From Opitutus sp. GAS368 (GTDB taxonomy: Bacteria > Verrucomicrobiota > Verrucomicrobiia > Chthoniobacterales > Chthoniobacteraceae), in assembly GCA_943329925.2 (NCBI GenBank), contig CALQFT020000014.1, positions 1 to 37,756 of the forward strand: DNA of 37,756 bases. Reading direction: 5' to 3'. The notes under the pieces were generated by a model. The model did not search any database, was not told the DNA's origin, and saw nothing but the letters and a program-made list of their open reading frames with translations. Made by a program: the position numbers and the translations under genes. Positions 10,691 through 19,647 of this stretch are shown piece after piece. Numbering within the stretch: position 1 is the stretch's first letter; the number at the start of each line of letters is the position of its first letter.

Positions 10691-11683
10691 ATGAATACAA
10701 ACTGCACCCTTGCTCAAATCGGAGCTGTCCTTCAGGAGCGTCAACGTTTTCTTGTGGTGAGCCATTTTCGCCCGGATGGAGACGCCATTGGCTGCTCTCT
10801 GGCGATGGGGCTGTGTCTCCAGCAACTCGGCAAGGACGTCACCGTGTGGAACGAGGACGGGTTGCCCGAGCGCTTCGCCTTCCTGCCGGGCTCGACGCTG
10901 GTGACTCAACCGCCTGAGGTGCCTGTCGCTTTTGATGTCGTGGTGGTGCTCGATACCGCAGTGCGCGAACGTGTCGGAGCACGCACGTTGGCGGTGATTG
11001 CCCCAGGAGCGCTGTGGCTGAATCTTGATCATCATGTTTCCAACGACAGGAAGGGGGATCTTGTGTATGTGGATACTTCGGCCCCTGCAGCTGGGCAAAT
11101 TTTGTTCGAACTCTTTGAGCAATGCTCGCTCCCTCTTGGTCGAGATATAGCTGATTCTCTCTACGCCGCCATCTCGACGGACACTGGTTCTTTCCAGTAT
11201 CCGAGCACGACGGCTCGCACGTATGAAATTGCCGCCGCGCTGGTGCGGGAAGGCGTTGCCGTTGGGGGTATCAATCAGAGTTTGTACGAGAACTGTCCTC
11301 GTCGTCGCCTCGAATTACAACGAGCGCTCTACGATGTGCTGCGCTTTGACTTTGGAGATCGGGTGGCGAGTTTTGCTCTCACACAGGCTGTTGCCTCACA
11401 GTTAGGGGCGATTCCAGACGATACCGAAGGGTTGATTGAAGGCATCCGGCGTGTTGAGGGCGTGCTGGTGGCTGTGTTCTTCGAGGAGCTCAGTGCTGAC
11501 ATGATTCGCATCAGTTTGCGTTCAAAAGATGTACGCATGGACGTTTGTAAAATCTGTGCCGAATTCGGCGGCGGCGGACATATTCTGGCGGCTGGTGCGC
11601 GGATTGCGGGTACGCTGAGCACCGTTCAGGAGCGGGTGTTTGCCGTAATTGCCCGGCATCTAGAGGCTCTGCCCAAGGTTTAG
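10691..11683 (+). CDS. nrnA: DHH-family bifunctional oligoribonuclease/pAp phosphatase (NrnA-like)
   Basis: NrnA-type enzymes degrade 2-5-mer nanoRNA and can dephosphorylate 3'-phosphoadenosine 5'-phosphate in the cytosol. The 330-residue protein has the metal-binding motifs of the DHH superfamily: SHFRPDGDAIG (24-34), VVVLDTA with Asp88, and LDHHVSND (112-119). The C-terminal DHHA1 domain ends with EFGGGGHILAAGARI, the substrate-binding GGGH loop. The length is typical for NrnA. A TTG 33 bp upstream in frame is an alternative start but gives a non-homologous extension. Placement between rbfA and truB is a known arrangement in many bacteria, which supports the call. Confidence 0.92.
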   Translation: MNTNCTLAQIGAVLQERQRFLVVSHFRPDGDAIGCSLAMGLCLQQLGKDVTVWNEDGLPERFAFLPGSTLVTQPPEVPVAFDVVVVLDTAVRERVGARTLAVIAPGALWLNLDHHVSNDRKGDLVYVDTSAPAAGQILFELFEQCSLPLGRDIADSLYAAISTDTGSFQYPSTTARTYEIAAALVREGVAVGGINQSLYENCPRRRLELQRALYDVLRFDFGDRVASFALTQAVASQLGAIPDDTEGLIEGIRRVEGVLVAVFFEELSADMIRISLRSKDVRMDVCKICAEFGGGGHILAAGARIAGTLSTVQERVFAVIARHLEALPKV

Positions 11684-11731
11684 GTTCCCTTGCGGAATCC
11701 AGTTTTCATCACTTTTTCCCATTTAATTTTC

Positions 11732-12451
11732 ATGCGCCCATTAGAAATTGACGGAGTCCTTCTCATCGACAAAGCCAGCGGAATGACCTCCCACGACGTC
11801 GTCGCCATGGTGCGGCGGCGCTTGGGCGTAAAGAAAGTAGGTCATTGCGGTACCTTGGATCCTCTGGCTACGGGCCTGCTTTTAATCGTGCTTGGGCGCG
11901 GCACTAAGATTCAGGATCTTCTGATGGCTGAGGATAAAGAATACACAGGGACGCTGCATTTAGGCGTGTCCACCGACAGCCAGGATGCCGATGGCGCCGT
12001 GGTGGAAACGCGTACGGTGCCTAGCCTTGCACTGCCGCAAATCGAGGCGGCCTTTCAGAAGTTCCACGGGGATTTTTATCAGATGCCGCCCATGGTATCT
12101 GCGATCAAACAGGGCGGTGTGCCATTGTATAAATTGGCGCGGCAAGGAAAGACAGTGGTGCGTGAGCCGCGTTTTGTGCATGTATTTGCCCATGAGATCA
12201 CGGGGGTGCGCCTGCCGGATGTGGATTTCAGAGTGGTATGTAGCAAAGGCTTTTACGTGCGTACCTACGCGCACGACATCGGTGAGGAGCTGACTTGCGG
12301 CGCTCATTTGCGGGCGTTACGCCGGACAAAATCCGGGCGTTTCAGCGTGGAAAACGCCACCACGGTGGAGGAAATTCGCACGCTGGATCCCGCGGAGCTT
12401 GCAAGCCGTGCGCTGGATTTACCCACGGTTTCGCGCTTGCGCGGAGCCTAG
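11732..12451 (+). CDS. truB: tRNA pseudouridine(55) synthase TruB
   Basis: TruB makes the universal pseudouridine at position 55 in the T arm of tRNA. The 239-residue protein opens MRPLEIDGVLLIDKASGMTSHDVV and carries the catalytic motif GHCGTLDPLATGLL with Asp43. The RCSKGFYVR-like segment appears as VCSKGFYVRTYAHDIGE. It is shorter than E. coli TruB (314) and ends soon after the catalytic domain, so a C-terminal PUA domain is missing, as in several other phyla. The frame is open 14 codons upstream, but the ATG at 11732 matches family starts. ribF follows 14 bp downstream, so the two are probably cotranscribed. Confidence 0.96.
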   Translation: MRPLEIDGVLLIDKASGMTSHDVVAMVRRRLGVKKVGHCGTLDPLATGLLLIVLGRGTKIQDLLMAEDKEYTGTLHLGVSTDSQDADGAVVETRTVPSLALPQIEAAFQKFHGDFYQMPPMVSAIKQGGVPLYKLARQGKTVVREPRFVHVFAHEITGVRLPDVDFRVVCSKGFYVRTYAHDIGEELTCGAHLRALRRTKSGRFSVENATTVEEIRTLDPAELASRALDLPTVSRLRGA

Positions 12452-12465
12452 TCGCGGCTTGAGTT

Positions 12466-13455
<990 letters not shown>

Positions 13456-13495
13456 AGGCCCGGCCTGCTCGAACGCTGCGAGGACCTTGCGCGCC

Positions 13496-14041
13496 TCAGC
13501 GCGTGATAATGCGCTTTTCGCCGTTGATGAGCATCCTCACCCATTCTCCGCGCTGAAAGTTTTCGCCCTGATCTTTTTGGACAATGCTCCAAGACTGCCC
13601 AGAGCGGGTGCGTACCATGATTTCGATACCAGTGGAGGAGGTTGCTTTGCGCTCGATGGCGTCTCCGGCCAACCCGCCCACTAATGCTCCGCCCACAGCC
13701 GTGAGCGCCGAGGTGCGGCCATGCCCGATCATAGAGCCCGCGATACCTCCCGTGAGCGCTCCCGCCCCCACTCCGACGACGGAAGACTCCCCACGCAGGG
13801 CCACTCGACGCACGGAAACAATCTCCACATCAAACACCTGCATCGCCTGTCCTCGGGACGAGGCCGGATAGGAGGGTAGTCCGGGATCCTCCGTGACACA
13901 CCCCGGCAGGAAAACCATGATGCCTGTGGCAAAAAGTATTGGTAAAAGCGACCGCTTGACGCGGAGATTAAAGGCGTGCCCGACAGGGGATTCCGAGGTA
14001 ATCGGAGGGGTGGCTTTTTGGGTAAGCGAAGGTTGGTTCAT
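13496..14041 (-). CDS. Glycine-zipper outer-membrane-type lipoprotein
   Basis: A 181-residue predicted lipoprotein. After an unusually long polar N-terminus (about 29 residues), a hydrophobic stretch (SLLPILFATGIMVF) leads to a lipobox LPGC with Cys48 as the lipidation site. Residues about 88-131 form two glycine-zipper segments (VVGVGAGALTGGIAGSMIG and VGGALVGGLAGDAIE), like the SlyB/PcP 2TM glycine-zipper family. The C-terminal 45 residues form a small beta-rich region (EIMVRTRSGQSWSIVQ) also typical of that family. Such proteins sit in the outer membrane and affect envelope integrity; a specific role cannot be read here. No alternative ATG/GTG closer to the signal sequence was seen, so the ATG at 14041 is used. 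It is convergent with ribF. Confidence 0.85.
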   Translation of the reverse strand: MNQPSLTQKATPPITSESPVGHAFNLRVKRSLLPILFATGIMVFLPGCVTEDPGLPSYPASSRGQAMQVFDVEIVSVRRVALRGESSVVGVGAGALTGGIAGSMIGHGRTSALTAVGGALVGGLAGDAIERKATSSTGIEIMVRTRSGQSWSIVQKDQGENFQRGEWVRMLINGEKRIITR

Positions 14042-14130
14042 GGGTTTGCGTATTAAATGTGTAAGTGTGAATGGGGCGGTTGGAAAGCGTGAGATTGATG
14101 AACTGGGGGCGAGAGATTGCGATACGACTT

Positions 14131-14292
14131 ATACCAAATCTTGAAGAAAACTGTTCCTTCTCTCCCGGGACTGCGGAGGCCCTAGCTCCGCTTTGACGCT
14201 TCAAAAACTCAGGCAGTCCTTACGGAGCTGGGGCTCCTCGTTCCCAGGGGCTGAGGTCTTTTAATCATCCATAAACCTAAACGAGATGGTAT
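14131..14292 (+). repeat. Dispersed palindromic repeat, copy 1 (MITE- or REP-like)
   Basis: A 162-bp element bounded by ATACCA and TGGTAT. It is about 89% identical by hand alignment (about 17 differences including one indel) to the inverted copy at 22204-22364. Inside are GC-rich inverted segments: GCGGAG/CTCCGC around 14173-14191 and GGAGC/GCTCC around 14224-14236. Neither copy encodes a plausible protein. This copy lies between the divergent lipoprotein gene and the Rossmann-like gene, and accounts for most of the 307-bp gap 14042-14348. The rest of that gap shows no convincing promoter. Confidence 0.85.
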
Positions 14293-14348
14293 TACTTATG
14301 GCTTACATTACTTTTGACCTGCGTCCGCAGTCTGGCGTTCAGTAATAA

Positions 14349-15215
14349 TTGTCTGTTTACGCACGTTTTTTATCTGCTGCAATCGTGATTTTAGAACTGC
14401 TTGAATACTGCGTGACTCCCTGTTCTTGGAGCGCCCGTTCCATGGGGTTTCTCACTTCGAGTATCCAAGTCGGTGCTCGTCACGCCAGATGTGCGGCTCA
14501 ATGGCAGCCTCATTTGCTCCGCACAAAAGCGGCCATTCTCAATGCCGCCGCGTTGGCTCAGGATAGACGTATGGCCGTGGTTTTCGGTGCAGGCCTGCTC
14601 CACGATATTCCGTTGCGGGAACTTTCCTCCATGTTTGAAGAGGTTGTTCTGGTAGATATTGTGCATACGCTTCGCACACGTTTGCTCGCTATGATTTTTT
14701 CTAATGTACGCCTGTGCGCGTTGGATGTCACGGGGGTGGCGACGAAATTGTCGAAGATAGTTCGTGGTTGTGAGGAGGCGCTGCCACGATCCGAGCCGCG
14801 CGCTTTTTTGGACGAAAAGCGCTTGGATTTTAGTGTGTCGGTCAATCTGCTTTCACAGTTGGGGTGGGTTCCTGGACGTTTTTTAGAGGGCGTTCGACCA
14901 GAGCAAGATGTGGCCCATATGCAAAGGCACCTGCTGGAAGCGCATCTTCATTATTTGCGGCACTTGCCGGGGCATACGGCATTGATTACGGATGTACGTT
15001 GGCGCAGTGAGTTGCCCCCCGGAGCGCCGGTTGTTGTTGAGCCGGTCGCTGCGCAAGGTTGGGATGTCCTGCAAGGGGTAACCTTACCGGAGACGGCTGC
15101 TGTATGGGATTGGAACATTGCGCCGGCGCCGGAGCGTTCTCTGCACCTAGATTACATTGCAACGGTGCATGCGTATCCTGATTGGAAGCATTCCTGCGCG
15201 CTGACTTCGGCGTAG
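14349..15215 (+). CDS. Conserved protein with Rossmann-like (methyltransferase-like) core, function unknown
   Basis: I do not recognise a named family with certainty. The 288-residue protein has a glycine-containing loop after a hydrophobic strand (MAVVFGAGLLHDIPL, near residue 75), an acidic strand end (EEVVLVDIVH) and a second strand ending in LCALDVTG, an order that resembles class I SAM-dependent methyltransferases. A later strand-like segment reads DFSVSVNLLSQLGWVPG. The start is uncertain: TTG at 14349 gives the longest form, GTG at 14385 and ATG at 14442 are alternatives, and none has a clear Shine-Dalgarno sequence. A Lon-N protein gene follows 54 bp downstream. The methyltransferase idea is inference only; the key acidic and GxGxG residues do not match the classical pattern exactly. 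Confidence 0.65.
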   Translation: MSVYARFLSAAIVILELLEYCVTPCSWSARSMGFLTSSIQVGARHARCAAQWQPHLLRTKAAILNAAALAQDRRMAVVFGAGLLHDIPLRELSSMFEEVVLVDIVHTLRTRLLAMIFSNVRLCALDVTGVATKLSKIVRGCEEALPRSEPRAFLDEKRLDFSVSVNLLSQLGWVPGRFLEGVRPEQDVAHMQRHLLEAHLHYLRHLPGHTALITDVRWRSELPPGAPVVVEPVAAQGWDVLQGVTLPETAAVWDWNIAPAPERSLHLDYIATVHAYPDWKHSCALTSA

Positions 15216-15269
15216 CAGTTGGGCAAATGTGGAGATGCAGACCACGGCGAGAGCTGTTAGGGTGAGTCC

Positions 15270-15890
15270 ATGAGATTGTCCGGAGAGGGAGATTCCAGCG
15301 AAGCCGTTTTCCATCTGCCTAAAGTGGTGCCGGTGATGCTACTTGGGGGCGTGACGCTTTTCCCAAAGATGTTGCTGCCTTTGTTTATTTTCGAGATGCG
15401 TTACCGGGCTATGCTAAAGCGGGCGCTGGACACAGACCGGTTTTTAATCATGGCCCAACCTAGAGGCCCCGAGAATGATGAGGTTTGCCCGGTGGCAGGG
15501 GTGGGACTGATTCGCGCCTGCGTGAATGGCGAGGACGGCACTTCCAACTTGGTGCTCGAAGGCGTGGCGCGTGTGCGCCTGACAGGGTGGCCGCAATTGA
15601 CGCCTTTTCGGATGGCCCGGATGGTGCCCCATGGCAAGAAGGAGCCGGAGACGCCCTCCCAAAAGAAGGGGCGATTACGGCAGTTACACGAGTTCTTGGA
15701 CGAAAAAGGAGAGCAATATCAGGAGCAAATATCCGGTCACCTTTCGCAGATTGAGGATCCTGACGTGCTTGTGGATGTGATTGCCTCCACTCTGCTTGGA
15801 GATTCCTGGCAGCGTCAGGCTGTGCTTGAGGAAGAGGGGAATGTGCGTAGGCAGGCACTTCTTTTGGAGCTCCTCAACTCCACCCCCTAA
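15270..15890 (+). CDS. Stand-alone Lon N-terminal (LonN/PUA-like) domain protein
   Basis: A 206-residue cytosolic protein that corresponds to the substrate-binding N-terminal domain of Lon protease without the AAA+ and protease parts. The segment VVPVMLLGGVTLFPKMLLPLFIFEMRYRAML is the typical Lon-N opening, followed by GVGLIRACVNGEDGTSNLVLEGVARVRL, which is the beta-barrel core. The C-terminal half is helical (about 125-206). Such single-domain proteins are widespread, but their function is poorly defined; a role in substrate recognition or as an adaptor is inference. The ATG at 15270 has GGTGAG about eight bases upstream. It sits between the Rossmann-like gene and an NtrC-type regulator. Confidence 0.88.
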   Translation: MRLSGEGDSSEAVFHLPKVVPVMLLGGVTLFPKMLLPLFIFEMRYRAMLKRALDTDRFLIMAQPRGPENDEVCPVAGVGLIRACVNGEDGTSNLVLEGVARVRLTGWPQLTPFRMARMVPHGKKEPETPSQKKGRLRQLHEFLDEKGEQYQEQISGHLSQIEDPDVLVDVIASTLLGDSWQRQAVLEEEGNVRRQALLLELLNSTP

Positions 15891-16043
15891 TTTCAGCGTG
15901 TGGGCGCTCCTCTTCAGTGTTTGGAGTTTGCTCGGTTGTCGTCCCAAAGGCCAAAATCCGCGCGCGAAGGTGGAGGCAAATCAGATCCTTCTTTTTTTGC
16001 TTTCCACGAGTCACTCATTTCTGAGAGTGGATAGTTGTAGTAA

Positions 16044-16073
16044 TTGAAGTCCTTCGCAATTTTTGCCTAATTT
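16044..16073 (+). promoter_or_regulatory. Weak sigma-70-like promoter before the second NtrC-type regulator
   Basis: TTGAAG (16044-16049) and TAATTT (16068-16073) are 18 bp apart and would start transcription near 16080, about 40 nt before the ATG at 16120. Each box matches consensus at four of six positions, so this is a weak by-eye call. The rest of the gap 15891-16119 shows nothing else recognisable. Confidence 0.3.
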
Positions 16074-16119
16074 TGCTCAGGAGCGATCGCTGCCGCTTTT
16101 TTCTGCCGGACCCCCCCGG

Positions 16120-17541
16120 ATGGCTAGAGTCCTTATTATTGATGATGATCCCGCGATGGCGCAAGTGATGTCGGCCCTCTGTACGGAGGTCGGACATACT
16201 GCCATCACGTATTCTTCTGCAAGCAAAGCGTTAAAGTTGCTTATGAGCCACGCGCCGCAGTTGGTGATAACGCAATCCAATGCCGGAAATGGAAGTGATT
16301 TGGAGGTGCTTAAAGCGTGCCGGGCCAGTCTGCCTCATGTGCCGGTGATTTTAATCACGGGCAACAAGAGCGTGTCAGGGGCGGTGGCTGCGATGCGGGC
16401 TGGAGCTGCAGATTATATACTCAAACCCCTTCACATGGGGGATTTAAAGGAGGCTATTCAGCGGGCATTATCGGATGCAGGCAGCTATTTCCCTGATTCA
16501 AGTGCGCGGGTGCGCGAGGGGGATAGTTTTGAAAACATCATTGGGCGCTCTGCTCGGATGCAGGGCATTTTTGAGCTCATCGGGAAGGTGGCCCGCACGG
16601 ACTCGACGATTCTTATTACGGGAGAAAGCGGTACGGGAAAGGAACTTGTGGCAAGGGCGTTGCATTTTAATTCCGGTCGGCAGAGCCAACCGTTTGTGGC
16701 AATCAATTGTTCCGCGTTGCCGGAGAATTTGTTGGAGAGCGAACTTTTCGGGCACAAGAAGGGCTCTTTTACCGGGGCGGTGCAGGACAAGGTGGGGCTG
16801 TTTGAGGAGGCCGAGGGCGGCACAATTTTTCTGGATGAGATCAACTCGATGGCGGCTCTTTTACAGACGAAATTGTTGCGAGTGCTTCAGGAGCGGGTCA
16901 TTCGCAGGGTTGGAGAAAACCTGAATATACCGATTCACGTGCGTGTATTGGCGGCATCCAACGAACCTCTTTTTGAAAAAATGAAGGCGGGGGGATTCCG
17001 GGAAGACCTTTACTATCGTTTGGCGGTCATTCCGTTGGAAGTTCCCCCGCTTAGGGAGCGGCGGGAGGACATTCCCTTGTTGGTGGAGCACTTTCTCCAA
17101 AAGCACGCCGTGTTTAGCAAGTCTAGCAGGGTAGCGACCTTGGATCAGCGTGCGATGGAGGCATTGTGCTCTTATTCGTGGCCGGGGAATGTGCGCGAGT
17201 TGGAGAATGCGGTTGAGAGGGCGTGTGCTTTGTGCGAAAACGGGGTTGTACAACTAAGCGACCTGCCGCCGCACGTCGTTAAAAGCGAGTTCCTGTCTCA
17301 GTCGGGAGCCGTCCCGCAGCCGGCCGAAAATTACGCGACCTCCTCGCCGCTTCCCATTGGGCGCCCCCTGAGCGAGTTCATTGCCGCCCAAGAGCGCCGC
17401 TTCATTGAGGAAACCATCCGCGCCAACCGTGGCGTTCGGGAGCGCGCCGCTCAAGTGTTGGGCATTTCCTCCGCGACACTCTACCGTAAACTGGACGCCG
17501 CCAGTATGCCGCCTATCCAAAAAGTCGCCGACTCACTTTAA
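16120..17541 (+). CDS. NtrC-family sigma-54 activator with Gln at the phosphoacceptor position
   Basis: A 473-residue enhancer-binding protein with receiver (1-120), AAA+ (about 140-375) and Fis-type DNA-binding (about 440-465, VRERAAQVLGISSATLYRKL) domains. The acidic cluster Asp8-10 (IIDDDP), Thr80 and Lys102 of the receiver are all present, but the phosphoacceptor position is Gln52 (LVITQSNAGNGSDLEVL) instead of Asp. Walker A is GESGTGKE (168-175) and the sigma-54 loop is GSFTGA (215-220), a common functional variant; Walker B is IFLDEINS. The protein should therefore be able to drive sigma-54 transcription but probably is not switched by phosphorylation. The frame is open 19 codons upstream, but the receiver fold starts at MARVLIIDDD. 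PQQ-type genes follow 88 bp downstream and may be targets, although no clear sigma-54 site is visible before them. Confidence 0.92.
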   Translation: MARVLIIDDDPAMAQVMSALCTEVGHTAITYSSASKALKLLMSHAPQLVITQSNAGNGSDLEVLKACRASLPHVPVILITGNKSVSGAVAAMRAGAADYILKPLHMGDLKEAIQRALSDAGSYFPDSSARVREGDSFENIIGRSARMQGIFELIGKVARTDSTILITGESGTGKELVARALHFNSGRQSQPFVAINCSALPENLLESELFGHKKGSFTGAVQDKVGLFEEAEGGTIFLDEINSMAALLQTKLLRVLQERVIRRVGENLNIPIHVRVLAASNEPLFEKMKAGGFREDLYYRLAVIPLEVPPLRERREDIPLLVEHFLQKHAVFSKSSRVATLDQRAMEALCSYSWPGNVRELENAVERACALCENGVVQLSDLPPHVVKSEFLSQSGAVPQPAENYATSSPLPIGRPLSEFIAAQERRFIEETIRANRGVRERAAQVLGISSATLYRKLDAASMPPIQKVADSL

Positions 17542-17629
17542 TCTGCCGAGGGGTGGCGTTTGTCTTTTTTTATCATTTGTGAACCCGCTCCAAGGTTTCC
17601 GTGCCCGGCGGGTTGTCCTTGATCCACCC

Positions 17630-18961
17630 ATGGCTTTGATGCGTTCCATTATTTCTCCGTTTAAACTTTGCTGTTCTTTTAGCCTCTGCCTTCTGGCTTT
17701 TAGCGCTGAGGCCTCGAATTGGCCGCAGTGGCGGGGGCCCTCGCTAGACGGTTCCTCGGATGAAACCGGCCTTCCAAAGCAGTGGTCCATCAGCGAGGGG
17801 GTGCGCTGGAGGACGCCGCTGCCGGGTTTTAGCGGATCCACGCCGGCGGTTTGGGGTGAGCGGATTTTCGTGTCTTCACCGAACCCCGAAAAGGAGCTAG
17901 TGCTTCTGTGCCTCGATAAGCGAGACGGCAAGATTCTTTGGCAGAAGGTGTTGGCAACTGGTGATACGACCAAGGGCAAGACCTCTCCCAATATGTCCTC
18001 GCCTTCCCCCATTACCGATGGAAAGGCGGTCTACGCCCTTTACGGAACGGGCGATTTCACCGCACTGGATTTTGCAGGCAATCAGCTCTGGACGCGCAAT
18101 CTGGCGGAGGAGTTCGGCCGCTTCTCCAATATGTGGCTGTACGGGTCCAGTCCGCTGCTTTTTGAGGGGCGCCTTTATTTGCAAGTACTTCAGCGCACTC
18201 CAGTCCCGCAGGATTACACTCACGCTCTGGATGGAAAACCGGAGCGCGAATCCTTTCTGCTTTGTGTGGACGCCAAAACGGGCAAAACCATCTGGCGTGC
18301 GCTGCGTCCCACCGATGCGGGGATGGAGTCGAAGGAAAGTTATGCCACACCGATGCCGTTGGTGACTAACGGGCGCAAGGAGTTGGTCGTCATAGGAGGA
18401 GATTACCTCACCGCTCACTCGATGGAGGATGGTGCTGAGTTGTGGCGCAGCGGCGGCTTTAACCCCAAGAAGGGCGAATGGATGCGCATTGTGGCTTCGC
18501 CGGTGATTTTTAAGGACATCGCCATTGCCGCCGGGCCGAAGCGGGTGCCGGTAATCGGGGTGCGTAGCGGAGGCAAGGGAGACGTCACCGAAACGCACAC
18601 GGTATGGAAGTTCGACGAGTTTCCGCCGGATGTCTGCACTCCAGTGCTTTACAACGGAGTCCTGCACGTCCTTGACGGGGACAAGCAGATGCTCACCGCG
18701 CTCAATCCCGAGACGGGGGAAAAGAAGTGGCAGGTCTCCTTGGGGGTGCGCGAGAATTTCAAAGCCTCGCCGACCGCGGCGGATGGGCGTGTTTTTTGCA
18801 TTAGTGAACGCGGCACCGTCGTGGTAGTGGATGCCAGCGCGGGGGAGGTATTGCTCACCGCGCCCATGGGAGGCGGTGCGCCGACGCGCTCTTCTGTGGT
18901 TTTGAGTGGCGGCGATATTTTACTGCGTACGGCTGAAGAACTGATTTGTGTAGGAAAATGA
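17630..18961 (+). CDS. Exported PQQ-type beta-propeller repeat protein
   Basis: A 443-residue secreted protein with a signal peptide of about 29 residues (hydrophobic core FKLCCSFSLCLLAF, cleavage likely after AEA), then the mature start NWPQWRGPSLDG that is common to this group. The remainder carries propeller-blade motifs of the form xLDxxxGKxxW: CLDKRDGKILWQK, CVDAKTGKTIWRA and ALNPETGEKKWQ, each marking one blade. Members bind no proven PQQ in most cases; they are extracytoplasmic scaffolds or dehydrogenase-like proteins, common in Verrucomicrobiota and Planctomycetota. The frame runs far upstream into the regulator gene, but the signal peptide fixes the start at ATG 17630 (or 17639). The stop codon overlaps the ATG of the next gene (ATGA), a strong sign of translational coupling. 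The substrate is unknown. Confidence 0.87.
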   Translation: MALMRSIISPFKLCCSFSLCLLAFSAEASNWPQWRGPSLDGSSDETGLPKQWSISEGVRWRTPLPGFSGSTPAVWGERIFVSSPNPEKELVLLCLDKRDGKILWQKVLATGDTTKGKTSPNMSSPSPITDGKAVYALYGTGDFTALDFAGNQLWTRNLAEEFGRFSNMWLYGSSPLLFEGRLYLQVLQRTPVPQDYTHALDGKPERESFLLCVDAKTGKTIWRALRPTDAGMESKESYATPMPLVTNGRKELVVIGGDYLTAHSMEDGAELWRSGGFNPKKGEWMRIVASPVIFKDIAIAAGPKRVPVIGVRSGGKGDVTETHTVWKFDEFPPDVCTPVLYNGVLHVLDGDKQMLTALNPETGEKKWQVSLGVRENFKASPTAADGRVFCISERGTVVVVDASAGEVLLTAPMGGGAPTRSSVVLSGGDILLRTAEELICVGK

Positions 18962-19590
18962 AAAAACTCGCTTTGTTGGCATTTGGAATGGCTGCGGTAT
19001 TGGGACAGGTACGCGCGGCGGAGACTGTATTGTTTGAAGAAAACTTCAATGCGCTGCCGGCTGGGGCGATGCCGAAGGGTTTTTTGGCGCTGGCGGGTGA
19101 ATTCTCCGTAGTGGTTGAGGGAGAAGCGCATTATCTCGAACTGCCCGGTTCACCATTGGACACTTTTGGCGTGTTGTTTGGTTCGGCCAGTGCCGAGCCT
19201 TGCACGTTGGAGGGCCGTTTTTTTGGGACAAAAACCGGGCGCAAGTTTCCCACCTTTGGTTTGAGTTTGCGCGGGGCAGGGGGCTATCGGCTGCAGGTGA
19301 GTCCGGGCAAGGGGCAGCTTGAGATTTACAAGGGAGACGACCCCCTGATGGGGGTTCCGTTTGCATGGCAAACCGGCTCATGGACTTGCCTCAAACTTTC
19401 CTTTCGCCGCCAAGGCGCAGGCTGGATTGTGGAAGGCAGCGCATGGACCGATGGCGGCACGGCTCCCTCCCAACCTCAGATCCGCTGGGAAGTGGCCACC
19501 GATATCGCTGCGGGCCGCGCCGCTATCTGGGGCAGTCCTTATTCCGGCACACCCGTGCGTTTTGATGATCTTCGGTGGACTGCCCATTAA
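18958..19590 (+). CDS. Small exported protein, probable concanavalin-like (LamG-type) fold
   Basis: A 210-residue exported protein with a clear signal peptide (MKKLALLAFGMAAVLGQVRA, cleavage after VRA). The mature part begins ETVLFEENFNALPAGAMPKGF, resembling the start of many concanavalin A-like jelly-roll domains, and consists largely of alternating beta-strand-like segments ending in PVRFDDLRW. I do not recognise a named family; a carbohydrate-binding or structural role is inference from fold pattern and context. Its ATG overlaps the stop of the upstream propeller gene (ATGA). The second propeller gene follows 57 bp later, so the three probably form one operon. Confidence 0.75.
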   Translation: MKKLALLAFGMAAVLGQVRAAETVLFEENFNALPAGAMPKGFLALAGEFSVVVEGEAHYLELPGSPLDTFGVLFGSASAEPCTLEGRFFGTKTGRKFPTFGLSLRGAGGYRLQVSPGKGQLEIYKGDDPLMGVPFAWQTGSWTCLKLSFRRQGAGWIVEGSAWTDGGTAPSQPQIRWEVATDIAAGRAAIWGSPYSGTPVRFDDLRWTAH

Positions 19591-19647
19591 GGCGTGATAC
19601 CAAATACTGGCCCTCCGATTTAAATTTCTAACTCAGCTTGTTATTTT

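Noticed and set aside
17582-17614. AACCCGC/GCGGGTT inverted repeat between the second regulator and the first propeller gene
   Set aside because: Loop of 19 nt and no T tract after it; not convincing as a terminator or operator.
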